64,000 nucleotides of DNA from Puia sp. (GTDB taxonomy: Bacteria > Bacteroidota > Bacteroidia > Chitinophagales > Chitinophagaceae), in assembly GCA_031292515.1 (NCBI GenBank), contig JARLGZ010000104.1, positions 186,001-250,000 on the forward strand, given 5' to 3'. Below the pieces are notes generated by a model. It made no database searches. It had not been told where the DNA came from and saw only the letters and a program-made list of their open reading frames with translations. Every line of letters begins with the position of its first letter. Position 1 is the stretch's first letter. The translations under genes were made by a program, and so were the position numbers. Shown in pieces: positions 18,480 through 26,360 of the stretch.

Positions 18480-19193
18480 TTACACCGCGATATGCTCTTC
18501 CAATTCCCGGAAATCGAAGGTCCCGGCCTCCCCTTCCCTGACCATCTTTCCCCGGTCCATAAAGTAGAAGTAGTCGGTGACATGCCTGGCAAAATCGATC
18601 TTCTGCTCGACAAGCAAAACCGAAATCCCTTTCTCGGCGACGAGACGGCGCAAGATGTTGCCGATCTCGATGGCAATAGACGGTTGTATCCCTTCCGTGG
18701 GCTCGTCGAGAAGCAATACCGAAGGACCGCTGATCAGTGCACGGCCGATGGCCAGCTGTTGTTGCTGCCCACCGCTCAGGTTTCCTCCCGGCCGGCGGCG
18801 AAATTCTTTCAGGATCGGGAATAGCGTATAGATCTCTTCTTCGGAAATACCCGCCTTATATTGGGGAGATGCTTCAAGCCCGAGCCTGAGATTCTCATAC
18901 ACGCTGAGTCTGGGAAGGATTTCTCTTCCCTGCGGGACATAGCCGATCCCCGCCCGCGCAATCTGGTAGGAAGGGAGATGGGTGATATCCCTGTCGCCGA
19001 GCCTGATTTCCCCTTCTTTGACCTTTACCAGCCCCATGATCGTCTTGAGCAGGGTGGTCTTCCCTACGCCGTTGCGGCCCATCACCGTCGTCACACAACC
19101 CTTTCTCACGGATAGATCCGCCCCCCACAGGATCGTACTCTCACCATAGGAAGCTCTTATACGGTTCACCGACAAAATTGTATCCTGGTGCAT
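18480..19193 (-). CDS. urtE: Urea ABC transporter ATP-binding protein UrtE
   Basis: 237 residues. Walker A is GRNGVGKTT (about 39-47), the Q-loop region is GYVPQGREILPRLSVYENLR, the signature LSGGQQQQLAIGRALI and Walker B VLLLDEPTEGIQPS, all typical of the LivF/UrtE branch. It powers urea import with UrtD. It starts 4 bases after the urtD stop. The context (UrtA, B, C, D upstream and urease downstream) supports urea over branched-chain amino acids. Confidence 0.93.
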   Translation of the reverse strand: MHQDTILSVNRIRASYGESTILWGADLSVRKGCVTTVMGRNGVGKTTLLKTIMGLVKVKEGEIRLGDRDITHLPSYQIARAGIGYVPQGREILPRLSVYENLRLGLEASPQYKAGISEEEIYTLFPILKEFRRRPGGNLSGGQQQQLAIGRALISGPSVLLLDEPTEGIQPSIAIEIGNILRRLVAEKGISVLLVEQKIDFARHVTDYFYFMDRGKMVREGEAGTFDFRELEEHIAV

Positions 19194-19197
19194 ATTC

Positions 19198-19953
19198 TTA
19201 TAGTTTTTCCAGTTGTGAATTCGCGCGTCCCAGATAAGAATCGATGACGCGCTGATCGTTTTTGACCTCCGAAAAACTTCCTTCCATCAGCAATTTCCCG
19301 TTGACCAGTACGCTGATCAGTTTGTTGGCGATCTGTCTGACAAAATGCATATCGTGCTCGATTACGATCATGCTGTGCATCTTAGCCAGTTCCAGGAGAA
19401 GTTCGCCGGTCTTCTCGGTCTCCCTATCGGACATGCCAGCCGCGGGCTCGTCGATCAGCAGCAGCCGGGGATCCTGCAAGACGACGATGGCGATCTCCAG
19501 CCATTGTTTTTGCCCGTGGGAAAGGGACCCCGCGATCTGCTGCAGGGCTTTGGAAAGCCCAACTTTTTCTGCAACGAGGTGGATCTTATCGGTAAAAACC
19601 GTATCCATCTTAAAAAACAGCGAAGACAGCACGTCCTTCTTCATCTTCGCCGCCAGGACCATATTCTCGAAAACGGTAAGGCCGGGAAATACCGAGGGCT
19701 TCTGAAACTTCCTGCCGATGCCCAACTCGGCGATCTCTACTTCCGTCAGGCCTTTTAAAGACTTGCCATCGAACAGGATTTCCCCCGTACGCGGTTTGGT
19801 CCGGCCGCACAGGATATCCATAAAGGTCGATTTGCCGGCGCCGTTCGGGCCTATGACGACCCGGAGCTCTTTCTCTTCCAGCCTGAAATGGCTGAGGTCC
19901 AGGGCCCTGACGCCACCGAAGGAGACAGAGAGATTATTTACTTCCAATATCAT
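19198..19953 (-). CDS. urtD: Urea ABC transporter ATP-binding protein UrtD
   Basis: 251 residues. Walker A is GPNGAGKSTFMDIL (about 34-47), the signature LSHGQKQWLEIAIVVLQ and Walker B LLLIDEPAAGM, followed by a D-loop and VIEHDMHFVR. The GRKFQKPSVFPGLTVFENM segment is characteristic of UrtD/LivG. It works as a heterodimer with UrtE at the cytoplasmic face. The gap to urtC upstream is 69 bases. Confidence 0.93.
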   Translation of the reverse strand: MILEVNNLSVSFGGVRALDLSHFRLEEKELRVVIGPNGAGKSTFMDILCGRTKPRTGEILFDGKSLKGLTEVEIAELGIGRKFQKPSVFPGLTVFENMVLAAKMKKDVLSSLFFKMDTVFTDKIHLVAEKVGLSKALQQIAGSLSHGQKQWLEIAIVVLQDPRLLLIDEPAAGMSDRETEKTGELLLELAKMHSMIVIEHDMHFVRQIANKLISVLVNGKLLMEGSFSEVKNDQRVIDSYLGRANSQLEKL

Positions 19954-20022
19954 TGCACTCGAATATTTTGATCCTTTGAATATGGCGGCATCTCCGCATA
20001 ATCGAAACCGCTGAGCATACCG

Positions 20023-21123
20023 CTAAGCGCCCCGGCCGGCCCCTGCTCCGGCGCCGAATTTCAGTTTCCTGCCCAGGGTTGCGAACAAACCCAGAAAACC
20101 CTTGTCGAAATACAATACCGTCAACACATACAGCAATCCCAATATGAACAGCCACCCTTCGGGGAAAACGCTTGTGCAGACGCTATAAAGACAGTTGACC
20201 AGGAGGGCCCCGATAATGGCGCCCTTCAATTTTCCTCTTCCGCCGAGCGCCACCCACATCAGCATTTCGACGGAAGCGGTCACATCCATGCGTCCAGGTG
20301 TGATAATCCCCGTCTGGGGCACGTACAGCATACCCGCCAGACCGCCGAGAAAAGCGGCGATGACGAATACGGTCAATTTATAATGCAAGACCCGATAGGC
20401 GGTATAACCTACCCGCGATTCACTGTCACGGATAGCCTGTAATATTTTCCCGAACTTGGAATGCACGATTTTGTCGCATGCGATATAAGCGAGGCAGAGC
20501 ATGCAAAGAGACACCCCGTACAACCCGATCTTTACCGAAGACGCGGAGAGATCGAACCCGAGCAGGCTCCTGAAATTGGTTAGCCCGTTTGTTCCGCCCA
20601 GCTTCGTCTCGTTACGCAGGAACAGCAGGTACATCGCCAGGGCGAGGGCCTGGGTGATGATGGCCATATATACTCCTTTGATCCGGCTTCTGAAAATGAA
20701 GAACCCGATGACGAAGGCGACAAACGCAGGTACCAGGAGGCTGAGCAGGAAGGCCGGGATAAAATGGTGAAAAGGATGCCAGAAAGCCGGCAAGGCGGTC
20801 ATGCTGTTCCAGGTCATAAAATCGGGTAAGGCCAGACCCTGTTGGGCCGTCGCTTTCAAAAGCAGGTACATTCCCATTCCGTAGCCGCCGAGGCAGAAAA
20901 AGAATGCCTGGCACATCGATAGGATGCCCGTATATCCCCAGATCAGATCGATCCCCAGGGCCGCGATGGCAAAACAGAAATATCGCCCCCATAGCGAAAT
21001 GGTGTTTATGGAAAAGAGGCCCAGCCGATTCCCCACCGGCAGCACCACGGCAAAAAAAAGGATAAAGACCAGGTTGATCCAGCCACTCTTCCCGCTGCCT
21101 TCTTTTTCAGGTTTGATAGACAT
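20023..21123 (-). CDS. urtC: Urea ABC transporter permease UrtC
   Basis: 366 residues with about ten membrane helices. The typical LivM/UrtC segments are present: WGYTGILSMCQAFFFCLGGY (about 64-83), FFIFRSRIKGVYMAIITQAL (about 160) and GRGKLKGAIIGALLVNCLYS near 300. It pairs with UrtB to form the channel. The C-terminus ends in a Gly/Ala-rich GAGAGAGRGA tail, another short low-complexity end in this window. It lies 19 bases after the urtB stop. Confidence 0.93.
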   Translation of the reverse strand: MSIKPEKEGSGKSGWINLVFILFFAVVLPVGNRLGLFSINTISLWGRYFCFAIAALGIDLIWGYTGILSMCQAFFFCLGGYGMGMYLLLKATAQQGLALPDFMTWNSMTALPAFWHPFHHFIPAFLLSLLVPAFVAFVIGFFIFRSRIKGVYMAIITQALALAMYLLFLRNETKLGGTNGLTNFRSLLGFDLSASSVKIGLYGVSLCMLCLAYIACDKIVHSKFGKILQAIRDSESRVGYTAYRVLHYKLTVFVIAAFLGGLAGMLYVPQTGIITPGRMDVTASVEMLMWVALGGRGKLKGAIIGALLVNCLYSVCTSVFPEGWLFILGLLYVLTVLYFDKGFLGLFATLGRKLKFGAGAGAGRGA

Positions 21124-21142
21124 ATAGTAAAAATTTAGCGAA

Positions 21143-22795
21143 TCAATCTTCCGCGATCCTGCCTTTGTCGGGGAACAGGCCCCGGGGTTTGAATTGCAGA
21201 AAGATCATTATAAACAGCAGGATCAGGACTTTCCCATAGACCGCTTCAAAAAAAGCCTCCAGCACTTTGGAAAAGACGCCGATGCCCAGCCCGGCCGCAA
21301 TGGTTCCCAACAATTTACCCACGCCACCCGTAACCACAACCAGGAACGAGTCTACGATATAGGTCTGTCCCATGTCCGGCACGACATTGCCGATCAGGGT
21401 CATGGCACATCCCGCCAGACCCGCCAGCCCCGAGCCGATAAAAAACGTGATGGCGTCCACCCGGCGCGTGTTGATACCCAAACAGGCGCTCATATTACGG
21501 TTTTGTGTGACAGCCCTGATCTGCATACCCAAACGGGTTCTGAAAAGCAGCCAATAGATCGATAGGACGACCCCTGCCGTCAGTACGATGATGAAAATCC
21601 GGCTATACGGCAATACGAGGTGCGTCGTTACCTGCCATCCGCCGGCCAGCAGACCAGGCAGCTTCACCGCAGTCAGATCGCCAAAAAGGCTGCGGGCGGT
21701 TTGTATCAGGATCAGGCTGACGCCCCAGGTTGCCAGCAGGCTTTCCAGCGGTTTGGCATACAGTCTCCGTATCACGAGCCTTTCCAGGAGAAGACCCGCC
21801 AGACCCGCGACAATAAAAGACAGGGGAAGCGCGGTCAGGTAGAACCAATCCGAATCCCGGACATGAAGGACATTGTTGAAGAACAGTTGCACACTATAGG
21901 TCGCATAGGCACCGATCATCAGGAACTCGCCATGCGCCATATTGATAATCCCGGCGAGGCCGTAAACGATGGCCAGCCCCAGCGAGATAAGTATAAGGAT
22001 ACTGCCGAGGCTCAGTCCGCTAAACAGGTTCTGCAACCGCTGAAGCCATGCATACTGGCTGTCCATCTCATCTGCTTTTTGCCGGGCATACAGGCCGACA
22101 TCCCTTTGGAGGCCGCCGTTCTTTGCATAAGCCCGCAAAATAGCCGTCGTATTGTCGCCATCGTTGGCGGACAGGGAATCGATCAGCGCCCTTGCTTCCG
22201 GCGGGTCTGCCGGATGATTCAGCCGCAAGGCCAGCCAGGTCTCTCTCCCGGCCCGGTACGCATCGGCATTTGTCTCCGATTTCAATGCGATGGACAGTAC
22301 GCCTATGAGAGTGGTATCCGAAGCGCTCTCCAATTGCGTATAAGCCAGGATACGTTTCTGCGCGTCGGCATTAAAGATATTCAGCCATCCCGCGGCGGCT
22401 CCCAGCTGCAGTCTGTCTATACGGCTTATCTCCACGGGCTTTAAGCCGGAGGCCGCCAATAGCACCGGCTGCCCATGTCCATCCAGGAGCAACCGGTGTG
22501 AGGGATATAATTCATATATGGTGAAAACATCTTCCGATTCCGACTTTCTGCTTCCGAGGGTCACCGCCTTCCCATCCAACAGGTAGAGGTTGCTGCTGCT
22601 GATCGCTTCCAGGAAAGGAAGAACAGAAGGCTCCTGCAAAACCGCTAGCCGCCCGATGGCCAGTGAACGCGCCCCGGCCTGTTGCGGATAAAGCACCTGT
22701 TCCACATAGACCCCCGCGCTATCTGCCGCCGCTGCCCGATACCGGCCGATGAAACACAGCGCGAGGCACAACAGTATTTGAAAGCTAGTCTTCAT
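21143..22795 (-). CDS. urtB: Urea ABC transporter permease UrtB with periplasmic N-terminal domain
   Basis: 550 residues from ATG 22793-22795 (MKTSFQILLCLALCF), chosen because it begins a signal peptide; a longer frame to 22903 would overlap urtA. Residues 1-23 are the signal, 24-265 a helical periplasmic domain common in UrtB, and 270-545 the LivH-like permease (GLAIVYGLAGIINMAHGEFL, GLAGLAGCAMTLIGNVVPDM). It transports urea with UrtC. The gap from urtA is 61 bases. Confidence 0.93.
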   Translation of the reverse strand: MKTSFQILLCLALCFIGRYRAAAADSAGVYVEQVLYPQQAGARSLAIGRLAVLQEPSVLPFLEAISSSNLYLLDGKAVTLGSRKSESEDVFTIYELYPSHRLLLDGHGQPVLLAASGLKPVEISRIDRLQLGAAAGWLNIFNADAQKRILAYTQLESASDTTLIGVLSIALKSETNADAYRAGRETWLALRLNHPADPPEARALIDSLSANDGDNTTAILRAYAKNGGLQRDVGLYARQKADEMDSQYAWLQRLQNLFSGLSLGSILILISLGLAIVYGLAGIINMAHGEFLMIGAYATYSVQLFFNNVLHVRDSDWFYLTALPLSFIVAGLAGLLLERLVIRRLYAKPLESLLATWGVSLILIQTARSLFGDLTAVKLPGLLAGGWQVTTHLVLPYSRIFIIVLTAGVVLSIYWLLFRTRLGMQIRAVTQNRNMSACLGINTRRVDAITFFIGSGLAGLAGCAMTLIGNVVPDMGQTYIVDSFLVVVTGGVGKLLGTIAAGLGIGVFSKVLEAFFEAVYGKVLILLFIMIFLQFKPRGLFPDKGRIAED

Positions 22796-22856
22796 TCCTT
22801 TGATCTTTAAACTTGATCCCTGTAAAAGAGGAAAGGGGTTACTTCTTAGCCGCGGG

Positions 22857-24161
22857 TTACTTTTTAGCCGTGCTATCCAATTTGAAGAAAGGCACCGGAT
22901 CAATCAGCCCCTTGGATTTCCAGATCACGTTAAACTGTCCGTCAGGTTTGATTTCGCCGATCATCGCGTATTTCGCCAGGTGATTGACCTTGTCGTCCAT
23001 TTTTACGTTTCCGGCAGGAGAATCGAAGCTCAGGCCATGCAGGGCATCGACCACCTTTGCCACGTCGAAGGAGCCTGCTTTTTCTGCCGCTTTTGCCCAG
23101 AGGTAGACATCGGTATAAGCCCAGCAGATAGGGTCGTCCGTAACACGTTTCGCGCCGCCGGGAAGCCCCTTCTTCTCACAAAAGGCTTTGAAATTCGCAA
23201 CAAACTGCTTGTTCTCGGGCAGATCGAGGGACTGGTAATAATTCCAGGCGGCCAGGTGCCCGACGAGGAATTCGGTGTCCATGGCGCGCAGCTCATCTTC
23301 CGCTACCGAGAAAGCCATGATCGGACAGGTAGCCGCGGTCAGCCCCTGGTTGGCGAATTCTTTGTAAAAAGGGATATTGGAGTCGCCATTGATCGTCGAC
23401 AGCACGCAGGCCTTCCCGCCGACTGCGAACTTCTTTATTTTCGAGACAATGGTCTGGTAGTCCTGGTGATGGAAGGGAGTATACTCTTCGATGATATTCT
23501 CGGCGGGGATACCCTTGGAGAGCAGGTAGGCCTTCAGGATCTTGTTGGCCGTACGGGGAAACACATAGTCGGTGCCGAGGAGATAGAATCTCTTGTAGTT
23601 GCCGCCTTCGGGGCTCATCAGGTAATCCGCCGCAGGAATCAGCTGCTGGTTGGGTACCGCTCCGGAGTAAACGATATTTTTGGAGCTTTCCTCTCCTTCA
23701 TATTGAACGGGGTAGAACAACAGCCCGTTGTTCTGCTCGAAAACAGGCAGAACGGATTTGCGGGAGACGGATGTCCAGCAGCCGAAAACGGCCGATACTT
23801 TTTTATCGATCAGCAGCTCTTTCGCTTTCTCCGCGAAGAGATCCCAGTCGGAAGCAGGGTCCACGATGACGGGCTCGATCTTTTTGCCCAGTACGCCGCC
23901 GGAAGCATTGATCTCGTCGACAGCCATCTGAACCGCGTCTTTCAGAGACACTTCGGAAATCGCCATGGTGCCGCTGAGCGAATGCAATACGCCGATCTTG
24001 ACGGTATTGCCGGAGGAATCGGCTCCGCCCCCGCTGCCCGCGTCGGATTTCTTGTCGCCGGAATTACACGCCGCCAGCAAGCCCAAAGACAGGATGGTCA
24101 ATGCTGCGGCCGAAAACTTTTTAAATAGTAGCCCCGTGCGGGAAAATATAAAGGAAGTCAT
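22857..24161 (-). CDS. urtA: Urea-binding lipoprotein UrtA
   Basis: 434 residues. A signal peptide ends in the lipobox LGLLAAC with Cys32, so the protein is a lipoprotein. A Gly/Ser/Asp linker (33-52) precedes a type I periplasmic binding fold of the FmdD/UrtA group: VKIGVLHSLSGTMAISEVSL, then VFGCWTSVSRKSVLPVFEQN and LLFYPVQYEGEESS. These segments are diagnostic for urea/short amide receptors. It delivers urea to UrtBC. It is preceded by the porin gene at a distance of 90 bases. Confidence 0.95.
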   Translation of the reverse strand: MTSFIFSRTGLLFKKFSAAALTILSLGLLAACNSGDKKSDAGSGGGADSSGNTVKIGVLHSLSGTMAISEVSLKDAVQMAVDEINASGGVLGKKIEPVIVDPASDWDLFAEKAKELLIDKKVSAVFGCWTSVSRKSVLPVFEQNNGLLFYPVQYEGEESSKNIVYSGAVPNQQLIPAADYLMSPEGGNYKRFYLLGTDYVFPRTANKILKAYLLSKGIPAENIIEEYTPFHHQDYQTIVSKIKKFAVGGKACVLSTINGDSNIPFYKEFANQGLTAATCPIMAFSVAEDELRAMDTEFLVGHLAAWNYYQSLDLPENKQFVANFKAFCEKKGLPGGAKRVTDDPICWAYTDVYLWAKAAEKAGSFDVAKVVDALHGLSFDSPAGNVKMDDKVNHLAKYAMIGEIKPDGQFNVIWKSKGLIDPVPFFKLDSTAKK

Positions 24162-24251
24162 TGTTATCGTTTTAATTGGTGAAATATATTGTTAGTTCTT
24201 GTGCGAATAGCAGTATCCGGTGAAAAATTTGCAAAACCGTCTTCAAAAAAG

Positions 24252-25628
24252 TTAAAAAATAAAGAATTGAAGCTGCAGCCAGACCTGTCCATACGTCTTC
24301 CCGTTAAAATCGCCGCTGATATCCGGCACATTGTATGAACGGGTGATATAAGACAGACGGAGGTTGGTGCCCAGGTCATTAAAGAAATAATTGACACCGC
24401 CGCCGAAAACGGAGCTGGAGTTTAACTTGTTATAGGGACTAACCGCTACCCCTTCGGTCTGTTCGGGTTTTGCCGAGATGGACTGGTTCTCGAATTTTAT
24501 CCAGGGCTGGATCTTCGCCGCTTTAAAATAATATCCCAATTCAAGGAACTGCACCGTCTGGGCGGGGATCAGGGTTGCAAAGGAATAAGGTGAAGTCAGG
24601 TTGGTGCCGCCGGTCATGTACTGAAAGGCGCCGTTGAGCGTAATGGATCCGGCGTCGAACAAGGGTTTGTCCAGGAAGATATCGGTGCTGAAATTATAAT
24701 AAGAACCCTGCGTATCGAAACCGGCTGCCCAGGTCAGGGTCTTGCCCTTACCCAGATTGGTTCCCGAATAATAGTAATCCTTTTCGGTATCGAGGAAATT
24801 GTAGGCGAACCTCCCTACGAAACGGAGCGGTCCTTCTCCATCGATATTGCGGCCGGTGAAGGCGCCCAGGCGGTATTCAAATTTGTCTTTAAACAGGAAA
24901 CCGCGGAAGTTCACACCGAGGTCGCGGCCGAAATTACCCTGGAGGGGGCTATTGGCAAACAGGTTATAGGGGTATTGGAAAAACGAGAAATCGTTTGCCA
25001 TCAGGGCAGCCGCTCCCTGCAGACCATTCCGGTTGTCGGAGACCAGCTGCTGACCGGCGATGACCTGGAAGGCATTGGAAAAATTGTACTGAAACTGTGC
25101 ATCCAATATGATGGGAGAAACTTTTACATTCTTCGTCCCATCGGAATTGGGGCCACCTATGGCCGAGGGAATATCCGTCTCAAGGAAGAAGCTGCCCTTT
25201 TTCGACAGCTGGCCGCCAACCAGGACACGGGCCCTGTAAAGGGTGAATCCCTTTTGCCAGGCCTTCGGATCGGATGAGCCTTCCGGGCTGGAGAAACCCG
25301 CCTGCTGAGCCGAAGCAAACATATGAACAATCGATCCAACCTGTATTGAAGGTTTGAACGGTGTGGTATCATTTGAATATATATGTTTTTTATTCATATC
25401 TAAATATGAATACTTACGTATACTGGTAAAATGTGGAAATTCCAACAACAAGTTATGATCTTCTTCAATATTTATATCTGAATGGGAAGTATCTGAAAAT
25501 GAATAGGAAATACTCGAATCTTTGCATAAATTTAAGGTTATATGCTCATTTTTTGAATGTTTTTCTGCCGAATATGCATAATTCGCAGAAAAAAAACTGC
25601 CAGCAAGAAGGAAATAGAGGAGTCTCAT
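24252..25628 (-). CDS. Outer membrane porin (phosphate-selective porin O/P-like) heading the urea locus
   Basis: 458 residues from ATG 25626-25628 (MRLLYFLLAGSFFSANYAYS, a signal peptide); the TTG six bases upstream is less likely. From about residue 92 there are alternating beta-strands (SIQVGSIVHMFASAQ, GGQLSKKGSFFLETDIPSAI) and the chain ends in aromatic LQLQFFIF, as expected for a beta-barrel. Position at the head of the urt/ure genes suggests that it admits urea or amides through the outer membrane; this is inference. Residues about 22-90 are a polar, low-complexity insertion (HSKNEHITLNLCKDSSISYS) in DNA far richer in A+T than the barrel part. Confidence 0.8.
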   Translation of the reverse strand: MRLLYFLLAGSFFSANYAYSAEKHSKNEHITLNLCKDSSISYSFSDTSHSDINIEEDHNLLLEFPHFTSIRKYSYLDMNKKHIYSNDTTPFKPSIQVGSIVHMFASAQQAGFSSPEGSSDPKAWQKGFTLYRARVLVGGQLSKKGSFFLETDIPSAIGGPNSDGTKNVKVSPIILDAQFQYNFSNAFQVIAGQQLVSDNRNGLQGAAALMANDFSFFQYPYNLFANSPLQGNFGRDLGVNFRGFLFKDKFEYRLGAFTGRNIDGEGPLRFVGRFAYNFLDTEKDYYYSGTNLGKGKTLTWAAGFDTQGSYYNFSTDIFLDKPLFDAGSITLNGAFQYMTGGTNLTSPYSFATLIPAQTVQFLELGYYFKAAKIQPWIKFENQSISAKPEQTEGVAVSPYNKLNSSSVFGGGVNYFFNDLGTNLRLSYITRSYNVPDISGDFNGKTYGQVWLQLQFFIF

Positions 25629-25676
25629 GATCAAAAAAGTTTTGGTTAAATACCTAAGTATAATCTAGTGTCGATT

Positions 25677-25684
25677 CAAAAATA
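25677..25684 (-). promoter_or_regulatory. -7 element TATTTTTG for the porin-urt-ure transcript
   Basis: On the minus strand TATTTTTG matches TAnnTTTG exactly and lies 48 bases before the porin ATG, so the leader would be about 40 bases. All eight genes downstream run in the same direction, although an additional internal start before ureAB cannot be excluded. Confidence 0.5.
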
Positions 25685-25920
25685 CGTAAGTAATTTAAAA
25701 ATAAAAATAAATAACATATATCTTTTGAATTAATATCTATGTAATTAATCAACATCTAAGAGCGTATATTAAATATAATTATTTAGTTTAATATATATAA
25801 AGCAACTCCCTCGGCGGATCCGGAATGAAACCGGAAACGACAGGAATAAAGTGTGAATTCTATAACTTAATCCATCATATATGTAATTATTCCAATAAAA
25901 GAAAGAAGACCTTTGTCAGC

Positions 25921-25946
25921 AACTTCTGTTCATAACTTCTGTTCAT
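25921..25946. repeat. Perfect 13-bp tandem duplication upstream of the cupin gene
   Basis: AACTTCTGTTCAT occurs twice with no spacer (25921-25933 and 25934-25946), 25 bases before the cupin start codon. It could be a pair of binding sites or a recent slippage product. Confidence 0.8.
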
Positions 25947-25970
25947 AAAATAAAACCTATCCTGCTTTCT

Positions 25971-26360
25971 ATGCTTGTTAAAAACGAAATAAGAAAAACA
26001 GAAAAAAATGACCGCGCCGGAAAGAAAGATGCAGCCCCGGCAAAACCCGGATCCCAGATCGTTGTCGAGATCATCGAGTACATACCGGACTCCACGATAG
26101 CCAAAACAATCATAAAGAAATCCCCGGGAAATCTCAGTATCATGTCTTTGGACAGCATCGAAGAGCTGACCGAAAAGACCTCTCCCTTTGAGACCTTCGT
26201 TCAGATCATCGAGGGCAAAAGTTGGATTGTCATCGACAAAGTATCCCACTTACTGGAACCAGGCCAGGGAATCGCAATACCCGCCCACTCCCCTCATAGT
26301 ATCAGCGCGGATGGACGGTTTAAAATGATTTCGACCGTCGTAAGGAGTGATTACGAGTAA
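25971..26360 (+). CDS. Small cupin-domain protein
   Basis: 129 residues. Residues 1-30 are charged and probably disordered. The rest is a single cupin barrel, with IIEGKSWIVIDKVSHLLEPG and QGIAIPAHSPHSIS containing the second cupin motif G-x(5)-P-x(4)-H. The first motif lacks its usual two histidines (ETFVQIIEGK), so metal binding is likely incomplete. Its 3' end overlaps the GTG start of the downstream kinase, which suggests that the two products are made together and that the cupin may bind a ligand for signalling. No membrane segment is seen. Confidence 0.75.
   Translation: MLVKNEIRKTEKNDRAGKKDAAPAKPGSQIVVEIIEYIPDSTIAKTIIKKSPGNLSIMSLDSIEELTEKTSPFETFVQIIEGKSWIVIDKVSHLLEPGQGIAIPAHSPHSISADGRFKMISTVVRSDYE

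Larger units (their letters stand above)
25629..25970. other. AT-rich intergenic region between the urea locus and cupin gene
   Basis: A 342-bp divergent spacer. The section 25680-25800 is very AT-rich, with runs such as TTAATATATATAAAG and no open frame of note. It holds the -7 element of the porin/urt/ure transcript (25677-25684, minus) and a perfect 13-bp tandem duplication (25921-25946). No RNA gene or terminator hairpin was seen. The sharp change in composition continues into the porin 5' coding region. Confidence 0.6.

Noticed and set aside
22800-24128. Plus-strand open frame (442 codons) opposite urtA
   Set aside because: Mirror of the urea-binding lipoprotein gene, with no signal or domain.
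25680-25800. Replication origin in the AT-rich region
   Set aside because: No DnaA-box cluster, no dnaA or other replication gene nearby; composition alone is not enough.
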